From Methyloversatilis discipulorum (GTDB taxonomy: Bacteria > Pseudomonadota > Gammaproteobacteria > Burkholderiales > Rhodocyclaceae), in NCBI RefSeq assembly GCF_018780585.1, contig NZ_JADMJL010000009.1, positions 32,477 through 96,476 on the forward strand: a stretch of 64,000 nt of DNA, written 5' to 3'. The notes beneath the pieces were generated by a model that was given only the letters and a program-made list of their open reading frames with translations, did not search any database and was not told the DNA's origin. The translations under genes were made by a program, and so were the position numbers. This document shows, piece by piece, positions 26,755 through 37,266 of the stretch; within the stretch, counting starts at the first letter, position 1; every line of letters begins with the position of its first letter.

Positions 26755-27504
26755 ATGCTGGCCATCATTGGCGGAAGCGGGCTGACCCAGCTTGCCAACC
26801 TCGACGTCACGCGGCGCGAGGTCGTGCGTACCCCTTACGGCGAACCGTCCGGTCCGCTCACCTTCGGCCGTCTCGGTGGGCACGAACTGGTGTTCATCGC
26901 CCGCCATGGCTACGGCCACACGATTCCGCCGCATCGCGTCAATTACCGCGCGAACATCTCGGCGCTGAAGAGCGTCGGGGTAGACAAGGTCGTATCGGTG
27001 GCGTCCGTCGGCGGCATCCGGCCCGACCTGGCGCCGGGCAGCCTGGTCGTGCCGGATCAGATCATCGACTACACCTGGGGCCGCCATTCGACCTTTTTCG
27101 ACGGCCACGACGGACAGGTGAAGCATGTCGATTTCACCGAACCCTACGACAGCGCCCTGCGTGCTCGGCTGCTTGCCGCCGCGACGCTGGCCGGCGAGGC
27201 GGTGATCGACGGGGCCGTCTATGCAGCCACCCAGGGACCGCGCCTCGAAACCGCGGCCGAGATCAACCGTTTCGAGCGCGACGGCGCCGACGTCGTCGGC
27301 ATGACCGGCATGCCCGAGGCGGTGCTGGCGCGCGAAGCCGGTTTGGCTTACGCGGCGCTCAATGTGGTGGTGAATCACGCGGCCGGTCGCGGCGATTCCG
27401 CGCACGGCATCCAGATGTCGGCCATCGAAGCCATGCTGCAGGAGGCGATGATGCGCGTGCGTCACCTGCTCGAGCGCTTGTGCCAGGAAGGAGTGTGCCC
27501 GTGA
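26755..27504 (+). CDS. mtnP: S-methyl-5'-thioinosine (or thioadenosine) phosphorylase
   Basis: This trimeric purine nucleoside phosphorylase-type enzyme (249 residues) acts in methylthioadenosine salvage, a by-product of polyamine and homoserine-lactone synthesis. The phosphate-binding loop is [10 protein letters not shown], and [18 protein letters not shown] and [11 protein letters not shown] are family signatures. Near the C-terminus the base-binding segment reads [12 protein letters not shown]. Adenosine-specific MTAPs carry a DYD-type Asp pair here, and in the Pseudomonas aeruginosa methylthioinosine phosphorylase this pair is replaced, so an inosine substrate, needing prior deamination, is likely. 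The ATG has AGGAG ten bases upstream; the stop overlaps def. Confidence 0.88.
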   Translation: MLAIIGGSGLTQLANLDVTRREVVRTPYGEPSGPLTFGRLGGHELVFIARHGYGHTIPPHRVNYRANISALKSVGVDKVVSVASVGGIRPDLAPGSLVVPDQIIDYTWGRHSTFFDGHDGQVKHVDFTEPYDSALRARLLAAATLAGEAVIDGAVYAATQGPRLETAAEINRFERDGADVVGMTGMPEAVLAREAGLAYAALNVVVNHAAGRGDSAHGIQMSAIEAMLQEAMMRVRHLLERLCQEGVCP

Positions 27505-28031
27505 TCCGCGACATCCTGCGTATGGGCGACCCGCGCCTGCTGCGTGTTTCGCGGCCGGTCGAGCGTTTCGATACGGCGGAGCTCGACGCACTGGTGACCG
27601 ACCTGATGGACACCATGCAGGCGGCCAACGGCGCCGGCCTCGCGGCACCACAGATCGGCGTCGACCTGCGCGTCGTCATCTTCGGCGGCTCGCCGTCCGT
27701 GCGCTATCCGGACGCGCCGGTCGTGCCTTTCACCGTGCTTGTCAATCCAGTGCTGACGCCGCTCGGCCACGACATGGAGGAGGGCTGGGAGGGCTGTCTG
27801 TCCGTGCCTGGTCTCCGCGGCGTCGTGCCGCGTTACAGCCGGCTGCAATACAGCGGTTTCGATCCGGCGGGCAAGCCGATCTCGCGCGAGGCCGAAGGTT
27901 TTCACGCGCGCGTCGTGCAGCACGAATGCGACCATCTGGATGGCATCCTCTATCCAATGCGGGTGCGTGACTTCAGTCGCTTCGGCTATACCGACGTGCT
28001 GTTCCCGGGCGTCGAGGATGGTGACGACTGA
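27501..28031 (+). CDS. def: Peptide deformylase
   Basis: Def removes the formyl group from new N-terminal methionines. All three metalloenzyme motifs are intact: [18 protein letters not shown] and QHECDHLDG with the HExxH-type zinc ligands. The GTG at 27501 forms a GTGA overlap with the phosphorylase gene; the protein has 176 residues. It sits apart from fmt, the usual partner of the housekeeping copy, and the C-terminal region (GYTDVLFPG) resembles the second def paralogue common in betaproteobacteria. Whether another copy exists cannot be seen here. Confidence 0.94.
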   Translation: MIRDILRMGDPRLLRVSRPVERFDTAELDALVTDLMDTMQAANGAGLAAPQIGVDLRVVIFGGSPSVRYPDAPVVPFTVLVNPVLTPLGHDMEEGWEGCLSVPGLRGVVPRYSRLQYSGFDPAGKPISREAEGFHARVVQHECDHLDGILYPMRVRDFSRFGYTDVLFPGVEDGDD

Positions 28032-28100
28032 CGGGGTCTGAGCGGGCACTGCTATCGTGAACCGAGGGCCCTTCTCGCCCCGGCAAAAGCCCGTATCGAA

Positions 28101-28345
28101 GTCTGTAGATGGCCATCGCCGTGTCGCGGCCAAGGCCGTTCCCACAGGAGATGCGCCCGACCCACAGTCTGAGTCCGGGCCGGGGTTCTGTGGGAGGGGT
28201 CTTGACCCCGATAGCCGCCTGCATCGAAGTCTGCGGATGGCCGCCGCCGTGTCGCGGCCAAGGCCGCTCCCACAGGGGTGCGCCCGACCCACGGCCTGAG
28301 CCGGGGCCGGGGTTCTGTGGGAGGGGTCTCCTGACCCCGACGGGG
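28101..28345. repeat. REP/BIME array 2: tandemly duplicated ~128-bp unit with alternating A and B hairpins
   Basis: The 373-bp gap between converging def and the GGDEF-EAL gene holds two imperfect tandem units, 28101-28228 and 28229-28345. Each contains an inverted type A element (28118-28148 and 28246-28276, minus) and a type B element (28187-28213 and 28314-28343, plus), the same two hairpins as at 3418-3646 in the opposite orientation. Both units begin GTCTG and are preceded by ATCGAA, the complement of the TTCGAT spacer box of array 1. One type B copy has lost part of its loop (GGGGTC-TT-GACCCC). The array probably ends both transcripts. No coding capacity was found in the rest of the gap. 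Confidence 0.88.
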
Positions 28346-28404
28346 CCGGCGATCGACAACGACCGGTCATTCGAAGGCCGAAGTCGCGGTCGGACGATCC
28401 TTGT

Positions 28405-30975
28405 TTACAGGCTGCTGGTGACGGAGGCCGTGGCTGCGCGCGCCGCGATCCAGGCTTCCAGTTCGGCCGCCGGCAGCGGTTTGCTGAACAGGAAGCCCTG
28501 TACGCATTCACAGCCCAGGTTGCCGAGGAATGCGTACTGCGCGTCGGTTTCCACCCCTTCGGCGATCACCGTCAGACCGAGGTTGTGCGCCAGACTGATG
28601 GTGGCTGCACAGATCGCGGCGTCGTCTGGATCGTTCTCGATGTCCTTGACGAAGGAACGATCGATCTTCAGCCGCTGCAAGGGCATGAGCTTCAGGTGGC
28701 TCAGCGACGAATAGCCGGTGCCGAAGTCGTCGATCGCCAGTTCGAGGCCCAGTTCGCGCAGCTGGGCCAGCATGCGCAGCGTGTTGTCGGCGTCCTCCAT
28801 GGCGACGCTCTCGGTAATCTCCAGTTCGAGGTCGCCCGGCTTCAGGTCGTACTTCAGTACGACGTCCTTCACCTGCCGCAGCAGATTCTTCGAGCGCAGC
28901 TGTCGCGCCGACAGGTTGACGGCGATCCGCATCTGCAGGCCCATGGCGCGCCAGACACTGAGCTGGCGACAGGCTTCCTGCAGTATCCATTCGCCAAGGC
29001 GGATGATGAGATCGCTTTCCTCGGCAATCGGAATGAACTTGTTCGGCGGCACCAGACCGCGCTCCGGGTGCTCCCAGCGCACCAGCACCTCGACCCCCAT
29101 CAGCCGACCGCTGCCGGTTTCGATCTGCGGCTGGTAGTGCAGCACGAACTGCCGCTTGGCGATCGCCTGGTGCAGGCTGCTCTGCAGCGTCAGCCGTTCG
29201 CTGGCGTTGGCCGACATGCTGTCGTTGAAGAACTGGTAGTTATTCCGGCCGGCAGCCTTGGCGTGATACATCGCGCTGTCGACATTGCGCAGCAGGTCAT
29301 CCACCGTTTCGCCGTCGTTCGGAAAGACGCCGATGCCGACGCTGGGCGTCGAGTGCAGCTGGTAGGCCTCGACCGCGTAGGGCGCGGACAGGGCGGCGAC
29401 GATCTTCTCGGCCACGGCAGCCGCGGTCAGTGTGGTCACCATGTCGGTCACCAGGACGACGAATTCGTCGCCACCGAGGCGTGCCACGACGTCGCTCTGT
29501 CGCACGCAGCGCTGCAGACGCTTGCCCACCTCGACCAGCAACGCGTCGCCGACATGATGGCCCAGCGTGTCGTTGATGTCCTTGAAGTGGTCCATGTCTA
29601 TCATCAGCACCGCAAACAGCGTGCTGTGTCGGCGCGCATGTGCCATCACCTGTTCCATGCGCAGCTGCAGCGACAGACGGTTGGGCAGACCGGTCAGCAT
29701 GTCGTGGTGCGCGAGGTGGTGGATCTTCCTTTCCGCCTCCCTGCGCTCGCTGATGTCGGCAAAGGAATGCACGTAGTGAGCGATGCGCCCGCCCGGTTCG
29801 CGGACCGGATAGATGCTGAGCGACTTCGGATAGCTTTCGCCGCTGGCGCGCTGGTCGTCGAGTTCGCCCCGCCAGTAGCCGTCGCGTTCGAGCTGATCGG
29901 CGAATTCTCTGCGCGATTCCTCGCTGTACGGACAGCTGACCACCGCCGACGCGGGTCGTCCGCTGGCCGCGCTCTCGTCGATGCCGGTCAGTGCGCTGAA
30001 CGCCGGATTCACGGTGACGACGCGTCCGCGCGCATCGGTGACCATGATGGCTTCGTTCAGACTGTCGATCACGCTGGCTGCGAGCGACAGTTCGGCGTCG
30101 CGCATCTGCAACCGGCGCAACTGCAGCTGTCGAAGATAGAGCAGGGCGGCAATGGCCAGCGACACGGCGGCGCCGGCCCCCCAGATGCCGAGCACGCGCG
30201 CGCTGCCGTAGCCGTTCTGCCAGCCGCCTGCCGGGACGGCGGCCAGTTGCCAGCGCGCGTTGTCGGGCAGTACGACGTCGACCAGTACCGGTGTCTGGTC
30301 GAACAACGCCGCGTCGCCATGGAAGACCTCGCCCGCCGCGCCCAGCCCGTCGCGACCGCGCAGCGCGTAACGCAGGTCGCCGCGCTCAGGCAGGAGACCG
30401 CTGGCTTCGAGCAGTGAATCGAAGCGCAGCACGACGGCAACCAGGCCCCAGTAACGTTCGGGCTGTCCGTTTCGCGCCGGAAGATAGACCGGAAAGCGGT
30501 TGATCAGCCCGACGCCCCCCTGCACCAGTTCGAGCGGGCCGGCGAGTACGAAGCGACGGGACTTCATCATCTGCACGACGGCGTCACGTTGCGACGGCGT
30601 ATCGAGATAGTTCAGACCGATTGCGCGTTCGTTGCCGGCGAGCGGATAGACCTCGCGCACCACGTTGTCCGGCGCCACCGAAATGTTCCGCAGATGGCGG
30701 CCGTAGGCCAGCATGCGTTCGGCGACGCGATCGAAGGAAGCGCGGTCGAAGTCCGGATTGGCGGCGATGAAACTGACCAGACCGAGCGACAGGTGGGCGG
30801 CGCTGTTGACCTCGCTCTCCAGCCGCGCCCGCACCTGTCCGGCCTGCGCCGTCACGGCGCTGCGCTCTCGCTGATGCAGTTCCGCCGCCTCGTTCCCTGC
30901 GATGTAGGCGGTGAGTGCCAGACCCGCCAGCAGCGCCACCAGTGCAACGATCAGTGGTCGCGCGCGGTCGGTCAT
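28405..30975 (-). CDS. CHASE-PAS-GGDEF-EAL cyclic-di-GMP enzyme
   Basis: This membrane sensor makes and/or breaks c-di-GMP. From the ATG at 30975 (856 residues) it has a transmembrane helix at about 8-27, a periplasmic CHASE domain (about 60-240), a second helix near 258-280, a PAS/PAC domain (about 300-415), a GGDEF domain with an intact RLGGDEF active site, and an EAL-family domain. The signature there reads EVL instead of EAL, but ITES, NLSARQL, DDFGTGYSSL and VIAEGVET are present, so phosphodiesterase activity is plausible. A TTG at 31011 would add 12 residues; neither start has a clear Shine-Dalgarno. It stands alone, ending in REP array 2. Confidence 0.9.
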   Translation of the reverse strand: MTDRARPLIVALVALLAGLALTAYIAGNEAAELHQRERSAVTAQAGQVRARLESEVNSAAHLSLGLVSFIAANPDFDRASFDRVAERMLAYGRHLRNISVAPDNVVREVYPLAGNERAIGLNYLDTPSQRDAVVQMMKSRRFVLAGPLELVQGGVGLINRFPVYLPARNGQPERYWGLVAVVLRFDSLLEASGLLPERGDLRYALRGRDGLGAAGEVFHGDAALFDQTPVLVDVVLPDNARWQLAAVPAGGWQNGYGSARVLGIWGAGAAVSLAIAALLYLRQLQLRRLQMRDAELSLAASVIDSLNEAIMVTDARGRVVTVNPAFSALTGIDESAASGRPASAVVSCPYSEESRREFADQLERDGYWRGELDDQRASGESYPKSLSIYPVREPGGRIAHYVHSFADISERREAERKIHHLAHHDMLTGLPNRLSLQLRMEQVMAHARRHSTLFAVLMIDMDHFKDINDTLGHHVGDALLVEVGKRLQRCVRQSDVVARLGGDEFVVLVTDMVTTLTAAAVAEKIVAALSAPYAVEAYQLHSTPSVGIGVFPNDGETVDDLLRNVDSAMYHAKAAGRNNYQFFNDSMSANASERLTLQSSLHQAIAKRQFVLHYQPQIETGSGRLMGVEVLVRWEHPERGLVPPNKFIPIAEESDLIIRLGEWILQEACRQLSVWRAMGLQMRIAVNLSARQLRSKNLLRQVKDVVLKYDLKPGDLELEITESVAMEDADNTLRMLAQLRELGLELAIDDFGTGYSSLSHLKLMPLQRLKIDRSFVKDIENDPDDAAICAATISLAHNLGLTVIAEGVETDAQYAFLGNLGCECVQGFLFSKPLPAAELEAWIAARAATASVTSSL

Positions 30976-31118
30976 CGTGAAGGGTGCGGGTTCGTCGCGG
31001 GTCAGGCTCAAGGCAGGGTTCCGTCCTCGTCGGGGATGCCCGGGTGCGTCGGCATCGACAGTATGTCCGGAAACCTGCGCGGCGCAGCGGGCACTGCGTC
31101 GCGCCCGTCATACCGTGC

Positions 31119-33701
31119 TCAGGAAACGGCCAGTTCTCCCAGCAGTTCCTGCTCCAGCCGGATCAGGGTCGTACTGTTGTCCAGTTCCTCGCCCGAGATC
31201 AGGAACACGTCCTCGGCGCGCTCACCGAGCGTCGTGATCTTGGCGGTGTGCAGGCGGATCGCGTGTGCCGCCAGCACGCGCGCCACCGAGTAGAGCAGGC
31301 CGGGTCGGTCGGCCGCAGTGACGTGCATGATGTGGTGCTGCTTGCGCTCGTCCGGCTTGATGACGATTTCCGGCGTGATCGGGAAATGCTTCACCTCGCG
31401 CGACAGCCGTCCGGCGATCGGCTGTTCCGCCGGAAGCTGCGCCTGCAGCCGCTCGACCAGGCCGGTTTCGATCAGCGCGATCATGTCGCGCGAATTGAGG
31501 TGGCCGTTCGGGTCGAGCAGCACGAAGCTGTCGAGCGCGTGGCCGTCTGTCGTGGTGTGGATCTTGGCGTCGGCGATGCTGTAGCCCAGCCGGCCGAAAA
31601 AGCCGCACAGACGCACGAACAGGTCGAGCTGGTCCGGCGCATACACCATCACCTGCAGGCCGTCGCCGACCTGATTCGGCCGCGCCTTGACGACCGGCAC
31701 CGTCGCATCGACCTGGAAATACAGCATGCGCGTGTGCCAGGCGATTTCGTCCGGGTCGTGGCGCATGAAATACACGGTGTCCAGGCGTGACCAGAAAGCC
31801 TGCTCCACGCCTTCGCGCAGTCCGAAGTAGCGCAGCAGACTGCGCGCTTCCTCCTGCCGGTCACCGCTGCCGGGTGCGTGGGCGCCGTCCCCCTGCAGCA
31901 CGCGCAGGGTCGAGAAGTAGAGGTCTTCCAGCAGCTTGCCGCGCCAGGCATTCCACACCTTGGGACTGGTGCCGCGGATGTCGGCGTGGGTCAGGATGTA
32001 GAGCGCGGTCAGGCGACGTTCGCTCTTCACCACGCGCGCGAAGTCGCGGATCACGTCCGGATCTGACAGGTCCTGCTTCTGCGCCACCGAGGACATCGAC
32101 AGGTGGTGCTCGACCAGGAACACGACCAGATCGGTGTCGGCGGTGCTCAGGCCGTGCTGGCGGCAGAACAGGCGTGCATCGCGCATGCCGAGCTGCGAAT
32201 GATCGCCGCCGCGGCCCTTGGCGATGTCGTGGAACAGCGCCGACAGGTAGAGCAGCCAGCGCCGCTCGAAGCCGGTGATCAGGCGCGACAGCAGCGGATA
32301 CTCGTGCGCATGCTCCGACATGGTGAAGCGGCGCACGTTGCGCATCACCTGCAGGATGTGCTGATCGACCGTATAGACGTGAAACAGGTCGTGCTGCATC
32401 TGGCCGACGATGCGGCCGAAGGCGGGCAGGTAGCGGCCGAGGATGCCGTACTGGTTCATCCGGCGGATTTCATGCACCAGCCCGCGCGTCTGCTGGAACA
32501 GGGACAGGAAGAGGGCGCGGTTCTTCGGGTCGCGGCGGAATTTTGCGTCGATCAGCCGGCGCGCACGCCACAGGCCGCGCAGCGTACGCGCGGTCATGCC
32601 CTTCAGTTCGCTGTGCCGCTGCAGCAGCGTGAAGCACTCAAGCAGTGCACTCGGCTCGCGCTCGAACACCTGTTCATCGACCACGTCCAGCAGTTCGCGG
32701 CTGGACTGGAAGCGTTCGTTGATCGGCAGCACTGCCGCCTCGTCGGCCGGGAACAGCGCAGCCGAAATGTTCTGCAGCAGGATGGTGTTCAGCTGGGTGA
32801 TGGTCTTCGCGCTTCGGTAATAGCGCTGCATGAACACTTCGGAGGCGCGCCGCGTCGGTGTGGCAGCAAGGCCGAAGGCGGCGGCCATTGCCTCCTGGTG
32901 ATCGAAGATCAGACGATCTTCGCGCCGGCGCGCGATCAGGTGCAGCCGTACCCGGGTGTCACGCATGAAGCGCTCGACGCGTGCGAGCTGACGTGCTTCC
33001 TCGGCAGTGATCAGGCCGCGCGCGGCCAGTTCGGCCCAGCTGCCGCCCAGCTTGCTGGCGCGCGCGATCCACTGGATCACCTGCAGGTCGCGCAGGCCGC
33101 CGGGGCTTTCCTTGCAGTTGGGTTCCAGACTGTAGGGCGTTTCCTGGTAGCGCTGGTGGCGTTCGTCCTGCTCCAGTCGCTTGGCCTTGAAGAAGGCGCC
33201 GGGGTCGCGCTGCGCCTCCAGCGTGCTGCTCAGTTCGCGGAACAGCCTGCGCGAACCGGCGAGCAGGCGTGCTTCGAGCAGCGTGGTTTCGACCGTGATA
33301 TCGCGCGCCGCTTCATCGACGCACTGTCCGACCGAGCGCACGCTGTGACCGATGTCCAGACCGATGTCCCACAGCAGTCCGACCAGATGTTCGAGCTTGG
33401 CCTCGATGTCAGCCGACACCTCGCTTGGCGTCAGGAAGAGCACATCGACGTCGGACGCCGGATACAGCTCGCCGCGCCCGTAACCGCCGACGGCGATCAG
33501 CGCCGCGGTGCGCGGCAGTCCGACCGCTGCCCACAGCCGCCGCAGCGCGTTGTCGACGGCGCGGGCGCGCGCCGCGAGCATGCGGCTGCTGTTGCCGTCC
33601 TGTTCGAAACGCGTGCGGAATTCGAGCTGGCTGGCCGCCAGTTCGCTGCGCAGTGCGCCGGCGAGCTGGCGCAGCGCGTCGGAATCGGCCGGACCGTTCA
33701 C
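31119..33701 (-). CDS. glnD: [Protein-PII] uridylyltransferase / uridylyl-removing enzyme
   Basis: GlnD senses glutamine and uridylylates or deuridylylates PII proteins, so controlling nitrogen assimilation. The 860 residues hold a nucleotidyltransferase domain ([19 protein letters not shown]), the PII-modifying middle region, an HD hydrolase domain ([14 protein letters not shown]) and two C-terminal ACT domains ([12 protein letters not shown] and [15 protein letters not shown]). The start is GTG at 33701, three bases after the map stop, with no evident Shine-Dalgarno, so coupling to map is likely. All active-site motifs are intact. Confidence 0.96.
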   Translation of the reverse strand: MNGPADSDALRQLAGALRSELAASQLEFRTRFEQDGNSSRMLAARARAVDNALRRLWAAVGLPRTAALIAVGGYGRGELYPASDVDVLFLTPSEVSADIEAKLEHLVGLLWDIGLDIGHSVRSVGQCVDEAARDITVETTLLEARLLAGSRRLFRELSSTLEAQRDPGAFFKAKRLEQDERHQRYQETPYSLEPNCKESPGGLRDLQVIQWIARASKLGGSWAELAARGLITAEEARQLARVERFMRDTRVRLHLIARRREDRLIFDHQEAMAAAFGLAATPTRRASEVFMQRYYRSAKTITQLNTILLQNISAALFPADEAAVLPINERFQSSRELLDVVDEQVFEREPSALLECFTLLQRHSELKGMTARTLRGLWRARRLIDAKFRRDPKNRALFLSLFQQTRGLVHEIRRMNQYGILGRYLPAFGRIVGQMQHDLFHVYTVDQHILQVMRNVRRFTMSEHAHEYPLLSRLITGFERRWLLYLSALFHDIAKGRGGDHSQLGMRDARLFCRQHGLSTADTDLVVFLVEHHLSMSSVAQKQDLSDPDVIRDFARVVKSERRLTALYILTHADIRGTSPKVWNAWRGKLLEDLYFSTLRVLQGDGAHAPGSGDRQEEARSLLRYFGLREGVEQAFWSRLDTVYFMRHDPDEIAWHTRMLYFQVDATVPVVKARPNQVGDGLQVMVYAPDQLDLFVRLCGFFGRLGYSIADAKIHTTTDGHALDSFVLLDPNGHLNSRDMIALIETGLVERLQAQLPAEQPIAGRLSREVKHFPITPEIVIKPDERKQHHIMHVTAADRPGLLYSVARVLAAHAIRLHTAKITTLGERAEDVFLISGEELDNSTTLIRLEQELLGELAVS

Positions 33702-33704
33702 CGC

Positions 33705-34523
33705 TCAGGCGGCCCGGGCAGTGTCGCCGCTCAGCGCCGGCGGCGGGCTGCCGGCCGACACGGTCAGCACCTCGTAACCGTCGGCGGTGACCAGCACCGT
33801 GTGCTCCCATTGCGCGGACAGGCTGCGGTCGCGGGTGACGATGGTCCAGCCGTCCGGCAGTTCCGACACGGCGGCGCGGCCGGCGTTGATCATCGGCTCG
33901 ATGGTGAAGATCATGCCTTCCTTCAGCTCCATGCCGGTGCCCGGCTTGCCGTAGTGCAGCACCTGCGGCTCTTCGTGGAATTTCCGGCCGATGCCGTGAC
34001 CGCAGAATTCGCGCACGACGGAGAAGCCGTTGTTCTCGGCGTGGCGCTGGATGGCGTGGCCGATGTCGCCCAGTCGGGCGCCCGGCTTCACCTTGGAAAT
34101 GCCCAGCCACAGGCATTCGTAGGTGATCAGGCACAGACGTGCCGCCTGCTTGGTCGTCTCGCCGCCGACGATGAACATGCGGCTGGTGTCGCCGTGGAAG
34201 CCGTCCTTGATGACGGTGATGTCCAGATTGACGATGTCGCCCTTCTTCAGGGCACGGTCGGCCGGTACGCCGTGGCACACGACGTGGTTGACCGAGGTGC
34301 AGATCGACTTCGGATAGGGGCTGTAGCCGGGCGGCGCGTAATTGAGCGGCGCCGGGATGGTCTGCTGCACGTTCACCATGTATTCATGGCACAGGCGGTC
34401 GAGCTCGGCCGTCGTGACGCCCGGCTGCACGTGGGGCTCGATGTAGTCGAGCACTTCCGACGCCAGTCTGCACGCGACGCGCATGCTCTCGATTTCTTCC
34501 GCTGTCTTGATGGTGACGCTCAT
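33705..34523 (-). CDS. map: Methionine aminopeptidase, type I
   Basis: Map removes the N-terminal Met from new proteins. It is 272 residues from the ATG at 34523 (MSVTIKTAEEIESM). The metal ligands are seen in VNLDITVIKDGFHGDTSRMF, CGHGIGRKFHEEP, FTIEPMI and WEHTVLVT. A longer in-frame start would add 21 non-conserved residues. It is divergent from rpsB, the classic arrangement map-rpsB, and glnD follows it, as in many proteobacteria. Confidence 0.97.
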   Translation of the reverse strand: MSVTIKTAEEIESMRVACRLASEVLDYIEPHVQPGVTTAELDRLCHEYMVNVQQTIPAPLNYAPPGYSPYPKSICTSVNHVVCHGVPADRALKKGDIVNLDITVIKDGFHGDTSRMFIVGGETTKQAARLCLITYECLWLGISKVKPGARLGDIGHAIQRHAENNGFSVVREFCGHGIGRKFHEEPQVLHYGKPGTGMELKEGMIFTIEPMINAGRAAVSELPDGWTIVTRDRSLSAQWEHTVLVTADGYEVLTVSAGSPPPALSGDTARAA

Positions 34524-34606
34524 GAAAAGGCTCTGTAAGGGTGTTCCGAGGGACAGCAGGTTAGCGGAAGCGGTTCCGGGCGGCAAACTGCTGTCATCCG
34601 GCCGAC

Positions 34607-34636
34607 TTGAGTTTGTTGCATTGCGGCTGCTAGAAT
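34607..34636 (+). promoter_or_regulatory. sigma-70 promoter of the rpsB macro-operon
   Basis: The hexamers are TTGAGT (34607-34612) and TAGAAT (34631-34636) with an 18-bp spacer, and the -10 is extended by TGC. The start would lie near 34643, giving a leader of about 160 bases to rpsB. Confidence 0.65.
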
Positions 34637-34644
34637 CGCAGGCT

Positions 34645-34680
34645 GTCTGATTTCAGTACCCGATGGCGGGTGCGTCAGAC
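34645..34680 (+). promoter_or_regulatory. Structured rpsB leader (candidate S2 autoregulation site)
   Basis: GTCTGA (34645-34650) pairs with TCAGAC (34675-34680) around an inner ACCCG/CGGGT stem, placing a two-part hairpin at the very start of the long leader. Ribosomal protein S2 represses rpsB-tsf through the 5' leader in enterobacteria; whether this fold is the equivalent is inference. Confidence 0.4.
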
Positions 34681-34802
34681 AAATCCACACGCCCGGTGTC
34701 GCCGCATATGTATACGGTGACTGAACCGATAGGGTGCGCAGCCGGAACACTGGCTGTGAACACGGCCGGGCGGAGGTCAAACCCTGTTCGGAGTAATCTC
34801 GA

Positions 34803-35561
34803 ATGTCCGTATCCATGCGCGAAATGCTGGAGGCGGGTGTCCATTTCGGACACCAGACCCGCTTCTGGAACCCCAAGATGGCCCCCTTCATTTTCGGCCA
34901 TCGCAATAAGATTCACATCATCAACCTGGAAAAGACCGTCGCCAAGTACAACGACGCGATGGCCTTCATCCGCCGCATGTCCGCCAACAAGGGCACCATC
35001 CTGATGGTTGGCACCAAGCGCCAGGCCCGCGAAATCGTGGCCGAAGAGGCGCAACGCGCCGGCGTGCCCTATGTCGATGAGCGCTGGCTCGGTGGCATGC
35101 TGACCAACTTCAAGACGCTGAAGCTGTCGGTCAAGCGCCTGAAGGACCTGGAAGCCATGGTCGAAGACGGTTCGATGGAACGCATGCCGAAGAAGGAAGC
35201 CCTGGTGCTGCAGCGCGAGCTGGTCAAGCTGCAGAAGAGCATCGGCGGCATCAAGGACATGGGCGGTCTGCCGGACGCGCTGTTCGTGATCGACGTCGGC
35301 TATCACAAGATCGCCATCACCGAAGCCAACAAGCTGGGCATCCCGGTCGTGGCCGTGGTCGATACCAACCACTCGCCGCTGGGCGTCGATTACGTCATTC
35401 CGGGCAATGACGATTCGAGCCGCGCGATCCGCCTGTACGCGTCCGGCGTCGCCGACGCGATCCTGGAAGGCCGCAACAGCGCCGCCCAGGACCTGGTGGC
35501 GCAGCTGAAGTCCGACGACGAGTTCGTCGAGGTCGAAGGCGAAGGCGAAGCCCAGGCCTGA
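34803..35561 (+). CDS. rpsB: 30S ribosomal protein S2
   Basis: S2 is required for binding of S1 and for active 30S subunits. The 252 residues begin [19 protein letters not shown], the family signature, and continue [11 protein letters not shown] and [11 protein letters not shown]; the C-terminal tail is acidic ([11 protein letters not shown]). CGGAGTAATC provides the ribosome-binding site eight to nine bases before the ATG. It is the first gene of the rpsB-to-rnhB operon. Confidence 0.98.
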   Translation: MSVSMREMLEAGVHFGHQTRFWNPKMAPFIFGHRNKIHIINLEKTVAKYNDAMAFIRRMSANKGTILMVGTKRQAREIVAEEAQRAGVPYVDERWLGGMLTNFKTLKLSVKRLKDLEAMVEDGSMERMPKKEALVLQRELVKLQKSIGGIKDMGGLPDALFVIDVGYHKIAITEANKLGIPVVAVVDTNHSPLGVDYVIPGNDDSSRAIRLYASGVADAILEGRNSAAQDLVAQLKSDDEFVEVEGEGEAQA

Positions 35562-35569
35562 TCGATTGC

Positions 35570-35600
35570 CGCGGGCGCCCAGGCGCCCGCGATTGTTTTA
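35570..35600 (+). terminator. Attenuator-like terminator between rpsB and tsf
   Basis: A 10-bp GC stem CGCGGGCGCC/GGCGCCCGCG with a two-base centre is followed by ATTGTTTTA. It should cause partial termination, so S2 is made in excess of downstream products. Confidence 0.75.
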
Positions 35601-35629
35601 CCGATTCGAACTTATAGGCAGGAATGAGC

Positions 35630-36532
35630 ATGGCGGAAATCACCGCAGGTATGGTCAAGGAGCTGCGCGAAAAGACCGACGCTCCGATGATGGAATGCAA
35701 GAAGGCGCTGACCGAAGCGGGCGGCGACCTGGCGAAGGCCGAAGAAATCCTCCGCGTGAAGCTGGGCAACAAGGCGAGCAAGGCCGCCGCCCGCGTGACC
35801 GCCGAGGGTGTGGTGGGTCTGTTCCTGTCGGCCGACGGCAAGACTGCCGCGATGGTCGAAGTGAACTGCGAAACCGACTTCGTGGCCAAGAACGACGACT
35901 TCCTGGCGCTGGTCAATGGCGCCGCCAAGCTGGTCGCCGACAACAACCCGGCCGACGTGGCCGCGCTGTCGGCGCTGCCGTTCGGCGAAGGCACGATCGA
36001 ATCGACCCGCGCCGCACTGGTTGGCAAGATCGGCGAGAACATGTCGATCCGCCGCTTCGTGCGCGTGCAGGCTGAAGGCAAGGTCGCCAGCTACGTGCAT
36101 GGCGGCTCGAAGATCGGCGTGCTGGTCGATGTCGTCGGCGGTGACGACGCGATGGCCAAGGACCTGGCGATGCACATCGCCGCGTCGAAGCCGAAGTCGC
36201 TGGATTCGACCGGCGTGTCGGCCGACCTGATCGAAGCCGAACGTCGCGTTGCGATCGAGAAGGCGCGCGAAGCCGGCAAGCCGGAAGAGATGATCGCCAA
36301 GATCGCCGAAGGCTCGGTGCAGAAGTACCTGAAGGAAGTCACCCTGCTGGGTCAGGTCTTCGTCAAGGCCGAAGACGGCAAGCAGACCATCGAACAGCTG
36401 CTGAAGGCGAAGTCGGCGAAGATCGCCTCCTTCACGCTTTACGTGGTCGGCGAAGGCATCGAGAAGAAGACCACCGACTTCGCAGCCGAAGTCGCCGCCC
36501 AGGCTGCCGCAGCAGCGGCCGCCAAGGCCTGA
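35630..36532 (+). CDS. tsf: Translation elongation factor Ts
   Basis: EF-Ts is the guanine nucleotide exchange factor for EF-Tu. The N-terminal UBA-like domain ([20 protein letters not shown], then [16 protein letters not shown]) and the exchange motif [16 protein letters not shown] are clear. I chose the second ATG (35630), 300 residues, because AGGAA lies five bases before it; the ATG at 35624 overlaps that ribosome-binding site. It follows rpsB after an attenuator hairpin and precedes pyrH by 14 bp. Confidence 0.97.
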   Translation: MAEITAGMVKELREKTDAPMMECKKALTEAGGDLAKAEEILRVKLGNKASKAAARVTAEGVVGLFLSADGKTAAMVEVNCETDFVAKNDDFLALVNGAAKLVADNNPADVAALSALPFGEGTIESTRAALVGKIGENMSIRRFVRVQAEGKVASYVHGGSKIGVLVDVVGGDDAMAKDLAMHIAASKPKSLDSTGVSADLIEAERRVAIEKAREAGKPEEMIAKIAEGSVQKYLKEVTLLGQVFVKAEDGKQTIEQLLKAKSAKIASFTLYVVGEGIEKKTTDFAAEVAAQAAAAAAAKA

Positions 36533-36546
36533 GCCCGGGAGCCTGC

Positions 36547-37260
36547 ATGACTGTTGCCTATCGCCGCATCCTTCTGAAGCTGTCGGGCGAAGCCCTCATG
36601 GGCGACGACGACTACGGCATCAGCCGCGACATGCTTGCACGCATCGTCGCTGAAGTTGCCGAGATCCGCGCCTTGGGCGTGGAAGTGGGCGTCGTGATCG
36701 GCGGAGGCAACATCTTCCGCGGCGTGGCGGGCGGCGCGGCCGGTATGGACCGCGCCACCGCCGACTACATGGGCATGCTGGCCACCGTGATGAACGCGCT
36801 GGCGTTGGGCGACGCGATGCGTCAGGCCGGCGTCGCCGCGCGCGTGCAGTCCGCGCTCAGCATCGAGCCCGTGGTCGAGTTCTATATCCGCGGCAAGGCG
36901 ATCCGCTACCTCGAAGAGGGCAAGGTCGTCATCTTTGCCGCCGGCACCGGCAACCCCTTCTTCACCACCGACACCGCAGCTGCGCTGCGCGGTCGCGAGA
37001 TCGAAGCCGAAATCGTGCTGAAGGCGACCAAGGTCGATGGCGTCTACAGCGCCGATCCGATGAAGGACAAGAGCGCCACGCGCTACGACCGCATCAGCTT
37101 CGACGAGGCCATCAGCCGCGATCTGAAGGTGATGGACGCCACCGCGCTGGCGCTGTGCCGCGACCAGCAACTGCCGATCAAGGTGTTCAGCATCTTCAAG
37201 GCGGGCGCGCTCAAGCGTGTCGTGATGGGCGAAGACGAAGGCACGCTGGTCCATATATAG
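36547..37260 (+). CDS. pyrH: UMP kinase
   Basis: PyrH phosphorylates UMP to UDP in pyrimidine synthesis and belongs to the amino-acid-kinase fold. The 237 residues begin [14 protein letters not shown] and include [11 protein letters not shown], the UMP-binding [17 protein letters not shown] and [18 protein letters not shown] lies upstream of the ATG. Two hairpins separate it from frr. Confidence 0.98.
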   Translation: MTVAYRRILLKLSGEALMGDDDYGISRDMLARIVAEVAEIRALGVEVGVVIGGGNIFRGVAGGAAGMDRATADYMGMLATVMNALALGDAMRQAGVAARVQSALSIEPVVEFYIRGKAIRYLEEGKVVIFAAGTGNPFFTTDTAAALRGREIEAEIVLKATKVDGVYSADPMKDKSATRYDRISFDEAISRDLKVMDATALALCRDQQLPIKVFSIFKAGALKRVVMGEDEGTLVHI

Positions 37261-37266
37261 TGGTGC

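Noticed and set aside
28101..28345. CRISPR-like repeat-spacer pattern
   Set aside because: The repeats are two different hairpins in alternating orientation with related spacers and no cas genes; they are REP elements.
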